Source: Bacillota bacterium (GTDB lineage Bacteria; Bacillota; Limnochordia; Darwinibacteriales; Darwinibacteriaceae). Taken from it: DNA of 13,254 nt. Every line of letters begins with the position of its first letter. The first letter of the stretch is position 1. Where the stretch lies: NCBI GenBank assembly GCA_012518325.1, contig JAAYSR010000147.1:1-13254 (forward strand), read 5' to 3'. A program made the position numbers and the translations under genes. This document shows, piece after piece, positions 7,317 through 12,897 of the stretch. The notes beneath the pieces were generated by a model. That model was not told the origin of the DNA. It saw only the letters and a list, made by a program, of their open reading frames with translations, and made no database searches.

Positions 7317-8392
7317 TGATAAATTCTCCTCTGCAGAAGGTCAACAAAGGCCTCCAGTCTGGTTTGAAAACCTGTCTCCCCTGCGTGCTCGTCAACGACC
7401 AGGGATAGAATTGGGATTTGCTTATCGGCACTGACCTGCGGCAAGATGCCATGGGCCATAATTTCAGGCATGCAGGCGAGGGGATAGATGTGGATGATGC
7501 CGTCCAGGCAGCCTGACAGCTCGGCGCTGCGGGCCACGCTTTCCAGTCCGTGGCCCCCGACGAAACTGTGTAAGTAACCTGCTGCGGATCTCAAGAGAGA
7601 GTTTTGATTATACAGCCCGAGGGCATTTTTAAACACATGGTCCTCAATCCATTCCTTCAGGCTGATGGTACGCACCGCTTCCACGCCCAGGGAGCCTAAG
7701 CGCTCCTCCAGCCGCAGGTTTACAAAAGGCTCCACAACAGTGTAGATCTCCCCCACAATCCCCACCCGCAGAACCGCATGGGATGATACTCGGTCCATGA
7801 GATCCTGCAGTCCTGCCTCGGTTTCCTCTTTCAGTTCACGCAGGGTTTTTACGCTCTGGGCCAGCCTGATTTTCTGCAGCTGGCCTTCTAGAAAGCGCGA
7901 GACTGAACCCCGTTCTTTTTCCCTGGGCCTTGCCTGTAAGGACAGATTCTCCACTTCTTCAAGGACACTCAGCTTGGCCCAGGCCAGCTGACACCCCCTG
8001 AACAAATGCCGGATCCGTGCAGAACCAAAGATGCTCCGCAGCCTTTCCCTGGCCAGGCCCCAGTTTCCCCGGGGCACTTCCAACGTAACGAACTCCACCT
8101 GCTTGCCAAGATCAAGAAGAATTATCCTTTGAATCTCGGCATAATAGCCCAGGCGGCAGGGTCCCCAGCCCCCAAGCATGTACACACTGTCTGCACCAAG
8201 CTCAATCCCTTCCAGCATGTTGCCGAGAATCGTCTTAAAAGGAAGGCAGATGTCTTCCGGGCTGTACCGGCTTCCCCATTCAATGGTGCGCTTGGTGCTT
8301 AAGGGCGGAGTGACGGGCTCGTGCCCCAGGCCCTGAAGAAGAGCTTCTATTGCGATATAGGCGTTTCCCAAATGGGGAAAAGTGACTCTCAT
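7289..8392 (-). CDS. DUF2229/CoA-dehydratase-like iron-sulfur protein, second subunit
   Basis: The 367-residue protein resembles the CoA-protein-activase half of large DUF2229 proteins and, more distantly, 2-hydroxyacyl-CoA dehydratase subunits. It opens MRVTFPHLGNAYIAIEALL, with SPEDICLPFKTILGN (Cys49), GWGPCRLGYYAEIQ (Cys79), and near the end IYPLACMPEIMAHG (Cys307). Its C-terminal signature VDEHAGETGFQTRLEAFVD is shared with the neighbour at 8389-9300. The three cysteines are well placed to hold one iron-sulfur cluster, as in HgdA/HgdB; that is inference. No signal peptide or membrane helix is seen. The frame is open to TTG at 8422, but ATG at 8392 gives the conserved N-terminus and a four-base ATGA overlap with the previous stop, with GGAAAGG upstream. 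The reaction and substrate are unknown. Confidence 0.8.
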   Translation of the reverse strand: MRVTFPHLGNAYIAIEALLQGLGHEPVTPPLSTKRTIEWGSRYSPEDICLPFKTILGNMLEGIELGADSVYMLGGWGPCRLGYYAEIQRIILLDLGKQVEFVTLEVPRGNWGLARERLRSIFGSARIRHLFRGCQLAWAKLSVLEEVENLSLQARPREKERGSVSRFLEGQLQKIRLAQSVKTLRELKEETEAGLQDLMDRVSSHAVLRVGIVGEIYTVVEPFVNLRLEERLGSLGVEAVRTISLKEWIEDHVFKNALGLYNQNSLLRSAAGYLHSFVGGHGLESVARSAELSGCLDGIIHIYPLACMPEIMAHGILPQVSADKQIPILSLVVDEHAGETGFQTRLEAFVDLLQRRIYQCQDGRKYI

Positions 8393-9300
8393 CCGCTTTT
8401 TTTCCTTTCCAGCAAATCGCAAAAGGCCTCCAAACGTGTGATTATTCCCACCTCGCTAGTATGTTCATCAACAATTAGGTCCAGCATAGCCACTTTCTTC
8501 TCCCGGCATCGCCTGGCAATGAGGGCACTGGCAAAAGATTCCGCACCGCAGCCAAAGGGAGCGACATTAATCACGCCGTCAACTCTCTGGATGAAGTGCT
8601 CCAACGCGCCGACTGAACGCCGGGTATCCGACCAGAAGAGGGGTTTGTCCAGGGCTTTGCCGAGCTCCCTGGCCACTGTTTCGGGAACCTGGGCAGAGGT
8701 ATGCAGCTCAGCACCTAGTGTCTGCAGGTGGCTGTAGAGGTTGTTGCTCAGGTAGGCATCATCGATTAGGTAGCGCGGACCCAGCAGCAATATCCGCAGC
8801 CTGCCCCTGTGAGGCTGGGTTGCTTGGAGGGACTTTTCCAGGGTCTGCTGTGCCTGACAGGCGGCCCGCCAGGCACGTTTCACAGCACCACGGGAGGCAA
8901 AGGGCAGACCCAGGCGCACATAGCTCTGGGTCAGGGCACCGAGACTCTTTCGGGCGTCAAGGGTTGGGGCTAGGATGGTTGTCGATGAGGGCAGGTACTG
9001 CCTGAGCAGATCGGGCAGTCCCAAAAAGTTCGCACAGGTATACTCACCAGGGGCGACGCTGACTATTTTAGGCACAAACAAGAGTGTAATGCCCTGTTCA
9101 GACAAGGCCCGGGAGTGACCCACCATGCTTTTCACTGCCAGGCATGCACCGTCTACGCATGCGTTTAGGCCCCACTCCAGGATTTGCTTGTTGGTAGGCG
9201 GAGAAACGACTACCCTAAAGCCCAAACTCTCAAAGAAACACCGCCACAAAGCATGGTATTGAAAATAGTACAGAGCTCTGGGTATCCCTATTTCTCTAAT
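8389..9300 (-). CDS. DUF2229/CoA-dehydratase-like iron-sulfur protein, first subunit, apparent ATT start
   Basis: With an ATT start at 9300 this is a 303-residue protein whose N-terminus, REIGIPRALYYFQYHALWR, matches the DUF2229 opening IGIPRALxxYxxxPxW and leads into LGFRVVVSPPTNK. The first ATG/GTG/TTG in frame is TTG at 9249, which would delete this block. The frame upstream is closed by TGA at 9357-9355 with no canonical start before ATT. AAAGGGGGG sits seven bases before ATT. Candidate cluster ligands are Cys53 (VDGACLAVK), Cys89 (EYTCANFLGLPD) and Cys251 (APFGCGAES). The end, VDEHTSEVGIITRLEAF, parallels the next protein: 16 of 24 residues agree over that region. Only one base separates the spoVAF stop from ATT, implying translational coupling. 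It is likely a partner of the 367-residue protein; the substrate is unknown. Confidence 0.78.
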   Translation of the reverse strand: MREIGIPRALYYFQYHALWRCFFESLGFRVVVSPPTNKQILEWGLNACVDGACLAVKSMVGHSRALSEQGITLLFVPKIVSVAPGEYTCANFLGLPDLLRQYLPSSTTILAPTLDARKSLGALTQSYVRLGLPFASRGAVKRAWRAACQAQQTLEKSLQATQPHRGRLRILLLGPRYLIDDAYLSNNLYSHLQTLGAELHTSAQVPETVARELGKALDKPLFWSDTRRSVGALEHFIQRVDGVINVAPFGCGAESFASALIARRCREKKVAMLDLIVDEHTSEVGIITRLEAFCDLLERKKSG

Positions 9301-9316
9301 ATTAACGCCCCCCTTT
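9298..9316 (-). promoter_or_regulatory. Ribosome binding site that points to an ATT initiation codon
   Basis: On the minus strand AAAGGGGGG (9316-9308) is followed by seven bases, which include the spoVAF TAA stop at 9304-9302, and then ATT at 9300-9298. Spacing is ideal for initiation at ATT. The in-frame ATA at 9291 is the only other candidate that keeps the conserved IGIPRAL block, and its spacing of 16 is poor. ATT initiation is known from infC, where it limits expression. Confidence 0.6.
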
Positions 9317-10762
9317 GTTTCGCTTCTTCTGAGCCCGAATGTCCTGGGGCTTGGTCAGGCGCGGCCTGATTGCCACCTGCGGAATCGGGTACCTGAAGAT
9401 CACCCGTAGCAGGGCAGGACCGTCAAAGGGCAGCAGGGGCCAGAGATAGGGTATGCCAAAGGATTTGGTGAGGCCAAACACCAGCAGGATGATGATCAAG
9501 GCTGCACCAAGGCCCCACCAGCCTGCGATGACCGCTCCAAAAAACAACACGTAGCGGAAGAGACGAATGGCGTTGCCAAATTCTATGCTGGGTGTAGCAA
9601 AGCTGCAGATTGCCACAATGGCGGTATACAAAATCGCCTCACCTGTGAAAAGTCCCACTGACACCGCCAAGTCACCCAGAATGATGGCGCCCACTAGACC
9701 TAAGGATGTAGCCAGTGAATCCGGCGTATGAATCAACGCCATTCTGATTAGATCCAGCCCGATTTCCAGCAGCAGCAGCTGAAACCAAAGGTCCAGACGC
9801 CCGGGATCCTTCGGCCCGATAAAGGCCAGCCATTCCGGCAGGTTGGCGCTCACTGCCAGCTGGTACCAGAGGGGCAGAAGAACTAGTGAACCTAAGATGC
9901 CGAAACTTCTCACCCAGCGCAGATAGGTGCCTACAGGCGGGTTTTGAAAGTACTCTTCCGCGTGCTGAGTAAAGTGCCAGACAGTGACAGGCACCAAGAG
10001 TACAAAGGGAGTGGTGTCTACAATGATAACAATATGTCCCTCCAGCAGATGCGCTGCAGCTACGTCAGGACGTTCGGTGTAACGTGTTACCGGCAGCGGA
10101 TTAAACACTGTACCCAGGATGTATTCTTCCAGATTCTTGCCGCCCATGGGGATGGCATCCCGCTTGACGGCCTCAATGCGGCTCTTGACCTCCTGAACCA
10201 GACTGGGATCGGCAATATCCTCAATGTAACCTACCACCACATCCGTCTTGGAACGCAGGCCGACTTTCAGCGACTCAAAACGCAGATTGGGATCGCGGAT
10301 ACGCCTGCGAATCAGATTGACATTGAACAATGCCGTTTCCACAAACCCGTCCCGGGAACCGCGGGTCACCTTTTCCAGAGTCGGTTCCTCGGAACCCCGC
10401 GTCACATACTGGCGAACATCCAGGACTGCCAGGTCGCTTACGCCGTCAATGATCAGGAGCATTGTGCCGCAGAGCAGTTCATCGATTCCGGCCTCAAGGC
10501 TGTCTGCGATGCTGACCTCAAAGAAGGGAACATACTCCTGCAGCAGCTGCTCAAGGGCTCCTGATGTTATACCCATACGCGGAATGGTCTGCAGTGACCG
10601 CATGATATGGATTGTGGCAACATCGTTGACGAAGCCGTCGAGAAAAACCAGGGCAGCTTGTTTATGGGCCACCTTTAGCCTGCGAATGATCAGATCAAAG
10701 GTTACTTCGTAGCCAAGCCTCTCCTCGAGCTGTGCTAACACCTCATTCAGGTTTCTGGTCAC
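9302..10762 (-). CDS. spoVAF: GerA-family spore germination protein, SpoVAF-like
   Basis: This 486-residue inner-membrane protein belongs to the GerAA/SpoVAF family of spore germination channel subunits. The hydrophilic first half (about 1-280) carries the family block EEPTLEKVTRGSRDGFVETA (125-144), followed by NVNLIRRRI (147-155), LEEYILGTVFNPLPVTRYTERPD (211-233) and EGHIVIIVDTTPF (241-253). The second half has about five hydrophobic segments between 285 and 430, and a basic tail containing RPRLTKPQD. The QHAEEYFQNPPVGTYLRWVR stretch (266-285) and the PFDGPALLRVIFRYPIP end recall SpoVAF more than nutrient-receptor A subunits, but that is from memory. In Bacillus SpoVAF is encoded with spoVA; no spoVA, gerB or gerC gene adjoins it here. 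The GTG start at 10762 follows AGGGAG. It begins 15 bases after a terminator and no convincing promoter is visible. Confidence 0.85.
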   Translation of the reverse strand: MTRNLNEVLAQLEERLGYEVTFDLIIRRLKVAHKQAALVFLDGFVNDVATIHIMRSLQTIPRMGITSGALEQLLQEYVPFFEVSIADSLEAGIDELLCGTMLLIIDGVSDLAVLDVRQYVTRGSEEPTLEKVTRGSRDGFVETALFNVNLIRRRIRDPNLRFESLKVGLRSKTDVVVGYIEDIADPSLVQEVKSRIEAVKRDAIPMGGKNLEEYILGTVFNPLPVTRYTERPDVAAAHLLEGHIVIIVDTTPFVLLVPVTVWHFTQHAEEYFQNPPVGTYLRWVRSFGILGSLVLLPLWYQLAVSANLPEWLAFIGPKDPGRLDLWFQLLLLEIGLDLIRMALIHTPDSLATSLGLVGAIILGDLAVSVGLFTGEAILYTAIVAICSFATPSIEFGNAIRLFRYVLFFGAVIAGWWGLGAALIIILLVFGLTKSFGIPYLWPLLPFDGPALLRVIFRYPIPQVAIRPRLTKPQDIRAQKKRNKGGR

Positions 10763-10777
10763 GCCATCACTCCCTTG

Positions 10778-10840
10778 AAAAAAACCGCCCCTGAAACAGA
10801 GCGGCGCTCTTATGCGGGGCGTGTTTGCTTTTCAGCGGTT
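10778..10840 (-). terminator. Rho-independent terminator after the holin-like gene, with alternative folds
   Basis: On the minus strand arms at 10839-10830 and 10796-10784 pair as a 4-bp plus 6-bp stem separated by a three-base bulge, followed by seven T residues at 10784-10778. Inside lies a small hairpin, AGAGC/GCTCT (10810-10806 with 10802-10798). A competing stem CGCCCC/GGGGCG (10821-10816 with 10791-10786) is also possible and would still place the T run just downstream. The structure starts at the stop codon of the holin-like gene and ends 15 bases before the spoVAF start. Confidence 0.8.
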
Positions 10841-11181
10841 TAACGCAAAGCCGTAGGCACAAAAAGGTCGATGATACCTATCACGAAAGCTGCCAGCAAC
10901 GCTCCTACAATCGAAACCTCCATACCAGGGACGATAAACTGGGCGATCCAAATAGTGATGGCTGAGACGATGAACCCTACCACACCGCGCCCGTAAGGCG
11001 ATACATTCTTGCCAAGCAGACTTTCAACCACCCAGCCCAGCACTGCAATCACTACCGCTGCGAAGAGAGCGTGGAAAAATGACAGCGCTTTGAAGCCGGG
11101 GAGTAAAAAGCCTACCAGCATTAACACCAAAGCAGATACAATAAAACGTACAACAGCACCCATCCAATCCAGATCAATCAC
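10840..11181 (-). CDS. Small integral membrane protein, Phage_holin_4_2 (YvlD-like) family
   Basis: A 113-residue protein, almost entirely hydrophobic, with about four membrane segments (roughly residues 9-27, 32-54, 64-84 and 88-110) separated by short turns. The pattern LVGFLLPGF near 20-30 and QFIVPGMEVS near 80-90, two repeats of a helix ending in a Pro-Gly-hydrophobic turn, is characteristic of PF04020-type proteins such as YvlD. The 'phage holin' name is historical and no lysis role is implied; no phage genes are near. The start used is GTG at 11181. Its ribosome binding site is weak (AGAGAAG three bases away), and a start a few codons in is possible. The gene lies between two terminators, so it is probably transcribed alone. 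Function unknown. Confidence 0.8.
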   Translation of the reverse strand: MIDLDWMGAVVRFIVSALVLMLVGFLLPGFKALSFFHALFAAVVIAVLGWVVESLLGKNVSPYGRGVVGFIVSAITIWIAQFIVPGMEVSIVGALLAAFVIGIIDLFVPTALR

Positions 11182-11204
11182 CTACTTCTCTGTTTGCTAG
11201 GAAC

Positions 11205-11210
11205 AGTATA
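11205..11210 (-). promoter_or_regulatory. Possible -10 element for the holin-like gene
   Basis: TATACT on the minus strand, matching TATAAT at five of six positions, lies just after the dodecin terminator and 23 bases before the GTG of the holin-like gene. There is no recognisable -35 at 16-18 bases upstream, where terminator sequence is found. The placement is right because a gene isolated between terminators needs a promoter here, but the match alone is weak. Confidence 0.3.
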
Positions 11211-11213
11211 ACC

Positions 11214-11244
11214 AAAAAACGGCCTAGTTATCCTAAGCCGTTTT
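11214..11244 (-). terminator. Rho-independent terminator after the dodecin-like gene
   Basis: On the minus strand arms at 11244-11233 and 11227-11216 form a 12-bp stem with one G-U pair and a GATAA loop, followed by T residues that run to 11214. It begins 15 bases after the dodecin stop codon. Because the outer stem pairs are A-T, the hairpin is nearly symmetric and could act in either direction, but no plus-strand gene is seen. Confidence 0.88.
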
Positions 11245-11259
11245 AGGGATGTGAAGAAA

Positions 11260-11469
11260 TCAGTTTTCTACTCGAAACGCTATCTGGACATCGGCCCGAT
11301 AGCCTGTAATATCGCCTTCGGGGCTGACCTGCCCTGTCCAGTTCAAAACTTCCACGCCGGTAATTCCCCGGACGGTCTTGGCAGCTTCCTTGACAGCTGT
11401 CTGGACCGCAGCTTCCCAGCTTTGATCCGATTCACCTACAAGTTCAATGACTTTTACAACCGAACCCAA
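11260..11469 (-). CDS. Dodecin-fold small protein
   Basis: A 69-residue protein matching the dodecin family: the N-terminal strand VVKVIELVGES, the helix SWEAAVQTAVKEAAKTV, and two strands ending in VQIAFRVE. Classical dodecins assemble as hollow dodecamers that bind flavin dimers between tryptophans and store or buffer flavins in the cytoplasm. Here the usual flavin-stacking Trp in the (D)WFEV motif aligns with Gly38 (TGVEV), and the glutamine that contacts the flavin ring aligns with Arg58, while a Trp appears six residues later at position 44. Flavin binding is therefore doubtful and another ligand is possible. The start is TTG at 11469, supported by a perfect AAGGAGGT at 11483-11476 with a six-base spacer; no ATG or GTG is near. 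It follows the dipeptidase gene by 45 bases and ends at a terminator. Confidence 0.85.
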   Translation of the reverse strand: MGSVVKVIELVGESDQSWEAAVQTAVKEAAKTVRGITGVEVLNWTGQVSPEGDITGYRADVQIAFRVEN

Positions 11470-11514
11470 TAGAGAACCTCCTTTTTTCCCTAGGATGCCC
11501 CCTTGAGCCTTCGA

Positions 11515-12453
11515 TTAATCCAACACAGTCTGACAGAGTCTCAAGAGATTCCCGCCCATGATCTTCTCCACTTCAGAGCCGGTGTATCCTCTTTCTTTCA
11601 AGATCTCTGCCACTTCCGGGACCTTTCCGCAGTGTTCCAAACCAAGGGGAGTTCCGGAGATGCCGTCAAAGTCCGAGCCTAACGCCACGCAATCCACCCC
11701 GCCCACCTTCACCAGGTGTTCAATTTGTTCGATCACATCGTGAATGGTTGCTTGGCGCTCCTTGACCAGGAAATGGGGGTAAAAGTTTACGCCGATGACC
11801 CCGCCCCTTTCCGCCAGTGCAGCAATCTGCTGATCTGTCAAGTTGCGGGGATGGTCGCATAGCGCCCGCGCATTGGAATGGGAAGCAATGATAGGCGCGT
11901 CGCTGATGCGCAGCACATCCCAGAATCCCTGTTCGTTCAGGTGGGATACATCAACAAGCATGCCAAGCTTATTCATCTCGGCAACCACCGCTTCTCCAAA
12001 CCTGCTCAGTCCCCCTCCGCCGGGTCCTTCCCCCTGCCCCGCCGCCAGATCGTTGCGGTGATTCCAGGTCAAGGTCAGGAGCCTTACCCCAAGCCGGTAG
12101 AACATGCGCAGGTTAGCCAGGCTGCCTTCTAACGCTTCGCCCCCTTCAATTGCCAGCAGGGAGGCAACCCTTCCGCTGCTGTGGACTTCCAGGATATCTT
12201 GTCCAGATCCGGCAAAGGCCAAATCGCCGGGATATTCTTCCATCCACCTCCAAAACAGATCCAGCATCTCCATGGTGCTGTGCAGTGCCTTACCGTGGTA
12301 GCACCTGGGGTCGACAAAGGCAGCGAAAAACTGGGCCCCCTTCTTTCTTTGACGCAACTTGGCCAGATCAACGTGGCCTTGGTTTTCAGCCAGGGACCGG
12401 CCGCTGCCGAGGAGGCGAGAAAGTGTATCAACATGGGCGTCAAAAATTAACAT
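11515..12453 (-). CDS. Membrane-dipeptidase family metallopeptidase (M19)
   Basis: This 312-residue enzyme belongs to peptidase family M19 (renal dipeptidase), binuclear zinc enzymes that hydrolyse dipeptides, often those with a C-terminal D-residue. The metal ligands are all visible: His7 and Asp9 in DAHVDT, Glu103 in AIEGGEAL, His171 in VDVSHLNEQGFWD, and His192 in ASHSNARAL, with Asp261 in ALGSDFDGI as the catalytic acid/base region. No signal peptide or lipobox is seen, so the enzyme is probably cytoplasmic despite the family name. The ATG at 12453 follows GGAGGT with a six-base spacer. It lies between spoVS and the dodecin-like gene and may be co-transcribed with the latter. Salvage of peptidoglycan or D-dipeptides during sporulation is possible but not shown. 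Confidence 0.92.
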   Translation of the reverse strand: MLIFDAHVDTLSRLLGSGRSLAENQGHVDLAKLRQRKKGAQFFAAFVDPRCYHGKALHSTMEMLDLFWRWMEEYPGDLAFAGSGQDILEVHSSGRVASLLAIEGGEALEGSLANLRMFYRLGVRLLTLTWNHRNDLAAGQGEGPGGGGLSRFGEAVVAEMNKLGMLVDVSHLNEQGFWDVLRISDAPIIASHSNARALCDHPRNLTDQQIAALAERGGVIGVNFYPHFLVKERQATIHDVIEQIEHLVKVGGVDCVALGSDFDGISGTPLGLEHCGKVPEVAEILKERGYTGSEVEKIMGGNLLRLCQTVLD

Positions 12454-12488
12454 AAGATAACCTCCACTCTAAGGCTTGCCAATGAATA

Positions 12489-12520
12489 CATACAGCCTGC
12501 CGACTGAGGCAGGCTGTATG
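12489..12520 (-). repeat. Perfect 13-bp inverted repeat, possible terminator after spoVS
   Basis: Arms at 12489-12501 and 12508-12520 are exact reverse complements (CATACAGCCTGCC and GGCAGGCTGTATG) around a six-base loop. The hairpin begins 15 bases after the spoVS stop, where a terminator would be expected. On the minus strand it is followed by TATTCATT, a broken T run, so termination may be partial. It could also be an RNA-stability element that separates spoVS from the dipeptidase message. Confidence 0.65.
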
Positions 12521-12535
12521 CGCTTAACCAAGTCC

Positions 12536-12796
12536 TTACCTTGGCTCTATAATCAATTTGATCGCCGTCCGTTCTTCACTGTCAATCGTAACGTCGGTGA
12601 ATGCAGGAATACATATGAGATCCACTCCACTTGGGGCCACGAAGCCTCTCGCTATTGCCACCGCCTTGACGGCCTGATTCAGCGCGCCAGCTCCAATAGC
12701 CTGGACTTCAGCCCGTCCTTCTTCACGCACTTTGCCGGCAAGTGCACCGGCGACTTTGTTTGGTATAGAGTTTGCCGATACCTTTAATACTTCCAT
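12536..12796 (-). CDS. spoVS: Stage V sporulation protein S
   Basis: An 86-residue small basic protein, the same length as Bacillus subtilis SpoVS, an Alba-like fold protein. It begins MEVLKVSANSIPNKVAGALA and includes the conserved GAGALNQAVKAVAIARGFVA and DLICIPAFTDVTID segments. In B. subtilis spoVS is induced early in sporulation under sigma-H and affects cell division and later coat and cortex stages; how it acts, probably by binding nucleic acid, is unsettled. Here ATG at 12796 follows a perfect AAAGGAGGT with a spacer of about nine bases. The upstream gap holds a sigma-H-like promoter and a cre-like box, and a hairpin follows the stop codon. It sits directly after ymdB, as in many spore formers. 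Confidence 0.96.
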   Translation of the reverse strand: MEVLKVSANSIPNKVAGALAGKVREEGRAEVQAIGAGALNQAVKAVAIARGFVAPSGVDLICIPAFTDVTIDSEERTAIKLIIEPR

Positions 12797-12816
12797 GTTA
12801 AGGTGACCTCCTTTGG

Positions 12817-12830
12817 TGAAAACGCTACCA
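12817..12830. promoter_or_regulatory. cre-like box in the spoVS leader
   Basis: TGAAAACGCTACCA on the plus strand matches the catabolite-responsive element consensus TGWAANCGNTNWCA at every constrained position but one, the W at position 12. It lies between the candidate sigma-H promoter and the spoVS ribosome binding site, so a bound CcpA-like repressor would block elongating polymerase. Whether this organism has CcpA is not visible in the window, and a single 14-base match can occur by chance. Confidence 0.35.
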
Positions 12831-12855
12831 CTAAATTAATCCATGTTATTAGCTT

Positions 12856-12882
12856 ATTAGATATTTACTGGGAAAATCCTCC
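12856..12882 (-). promoter_or_regulatory. Candidate sigma-H promoter of spoVS
   Basis: On the minus strand GGAGGATTT (12882-12874) fits the sigma-H -35 consensus RnAGGAwWW exactly. After 11 bases comes ATCTAAT (12862-12856), one mismatch from the -10 consensus RnnGAAT. The transcript would start near 12848, giving a leader of about 50 bases. In B. subtilis spoVS is known to be sigma-H dependent, so the match is in the expected place. The GGAGG could instead be a chance purine run. Confidence 0.5.
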
Positions 12883-12897
12883 TTTTATGAAAATTTA

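Noticed and set aside
6324..7434. Long plus-strand open frames (250 and 219 codons) opposite the activase gene
   Set aside because: They lie antisense to a gene with clear conserved motifs, show no recognisable domain or ribosome binding site, and their composition is that expected from the reverse of a coding frame.
8393..8422. TTG start adding ten residues to the 367-residue DUF2229 protein
   Set aside because: The ATG at 8392 gives the conserved MRVTFPHLGN opening and a four-base overlap with the upstream stop; the added residues are lysine-rich and encode the ribosome binding site.
10785..10840. Possible sigma-F or sigma-G promoter before spoVAF (TGAAAA and CATAAGA on the minus strand)
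   Set aside because: The spacing of 14 bases is too short and the sequence is part of the terminator stem, so the match is not convincing.
10840..11181. Prophage remnant suggested by a 'holin' family protein
   Set aside because: The family is widespread on chromosomes, and no integrase, structural, lysin or attachment sequences are present in the window.
12874..12885. AGGAGGA as the ribosome binding site of a small gene between ymdB and spoVS
   Set aside because: No ATG, GTG or TTG follows at a usable distance and the frames close quickly; the -35 reading fits better.
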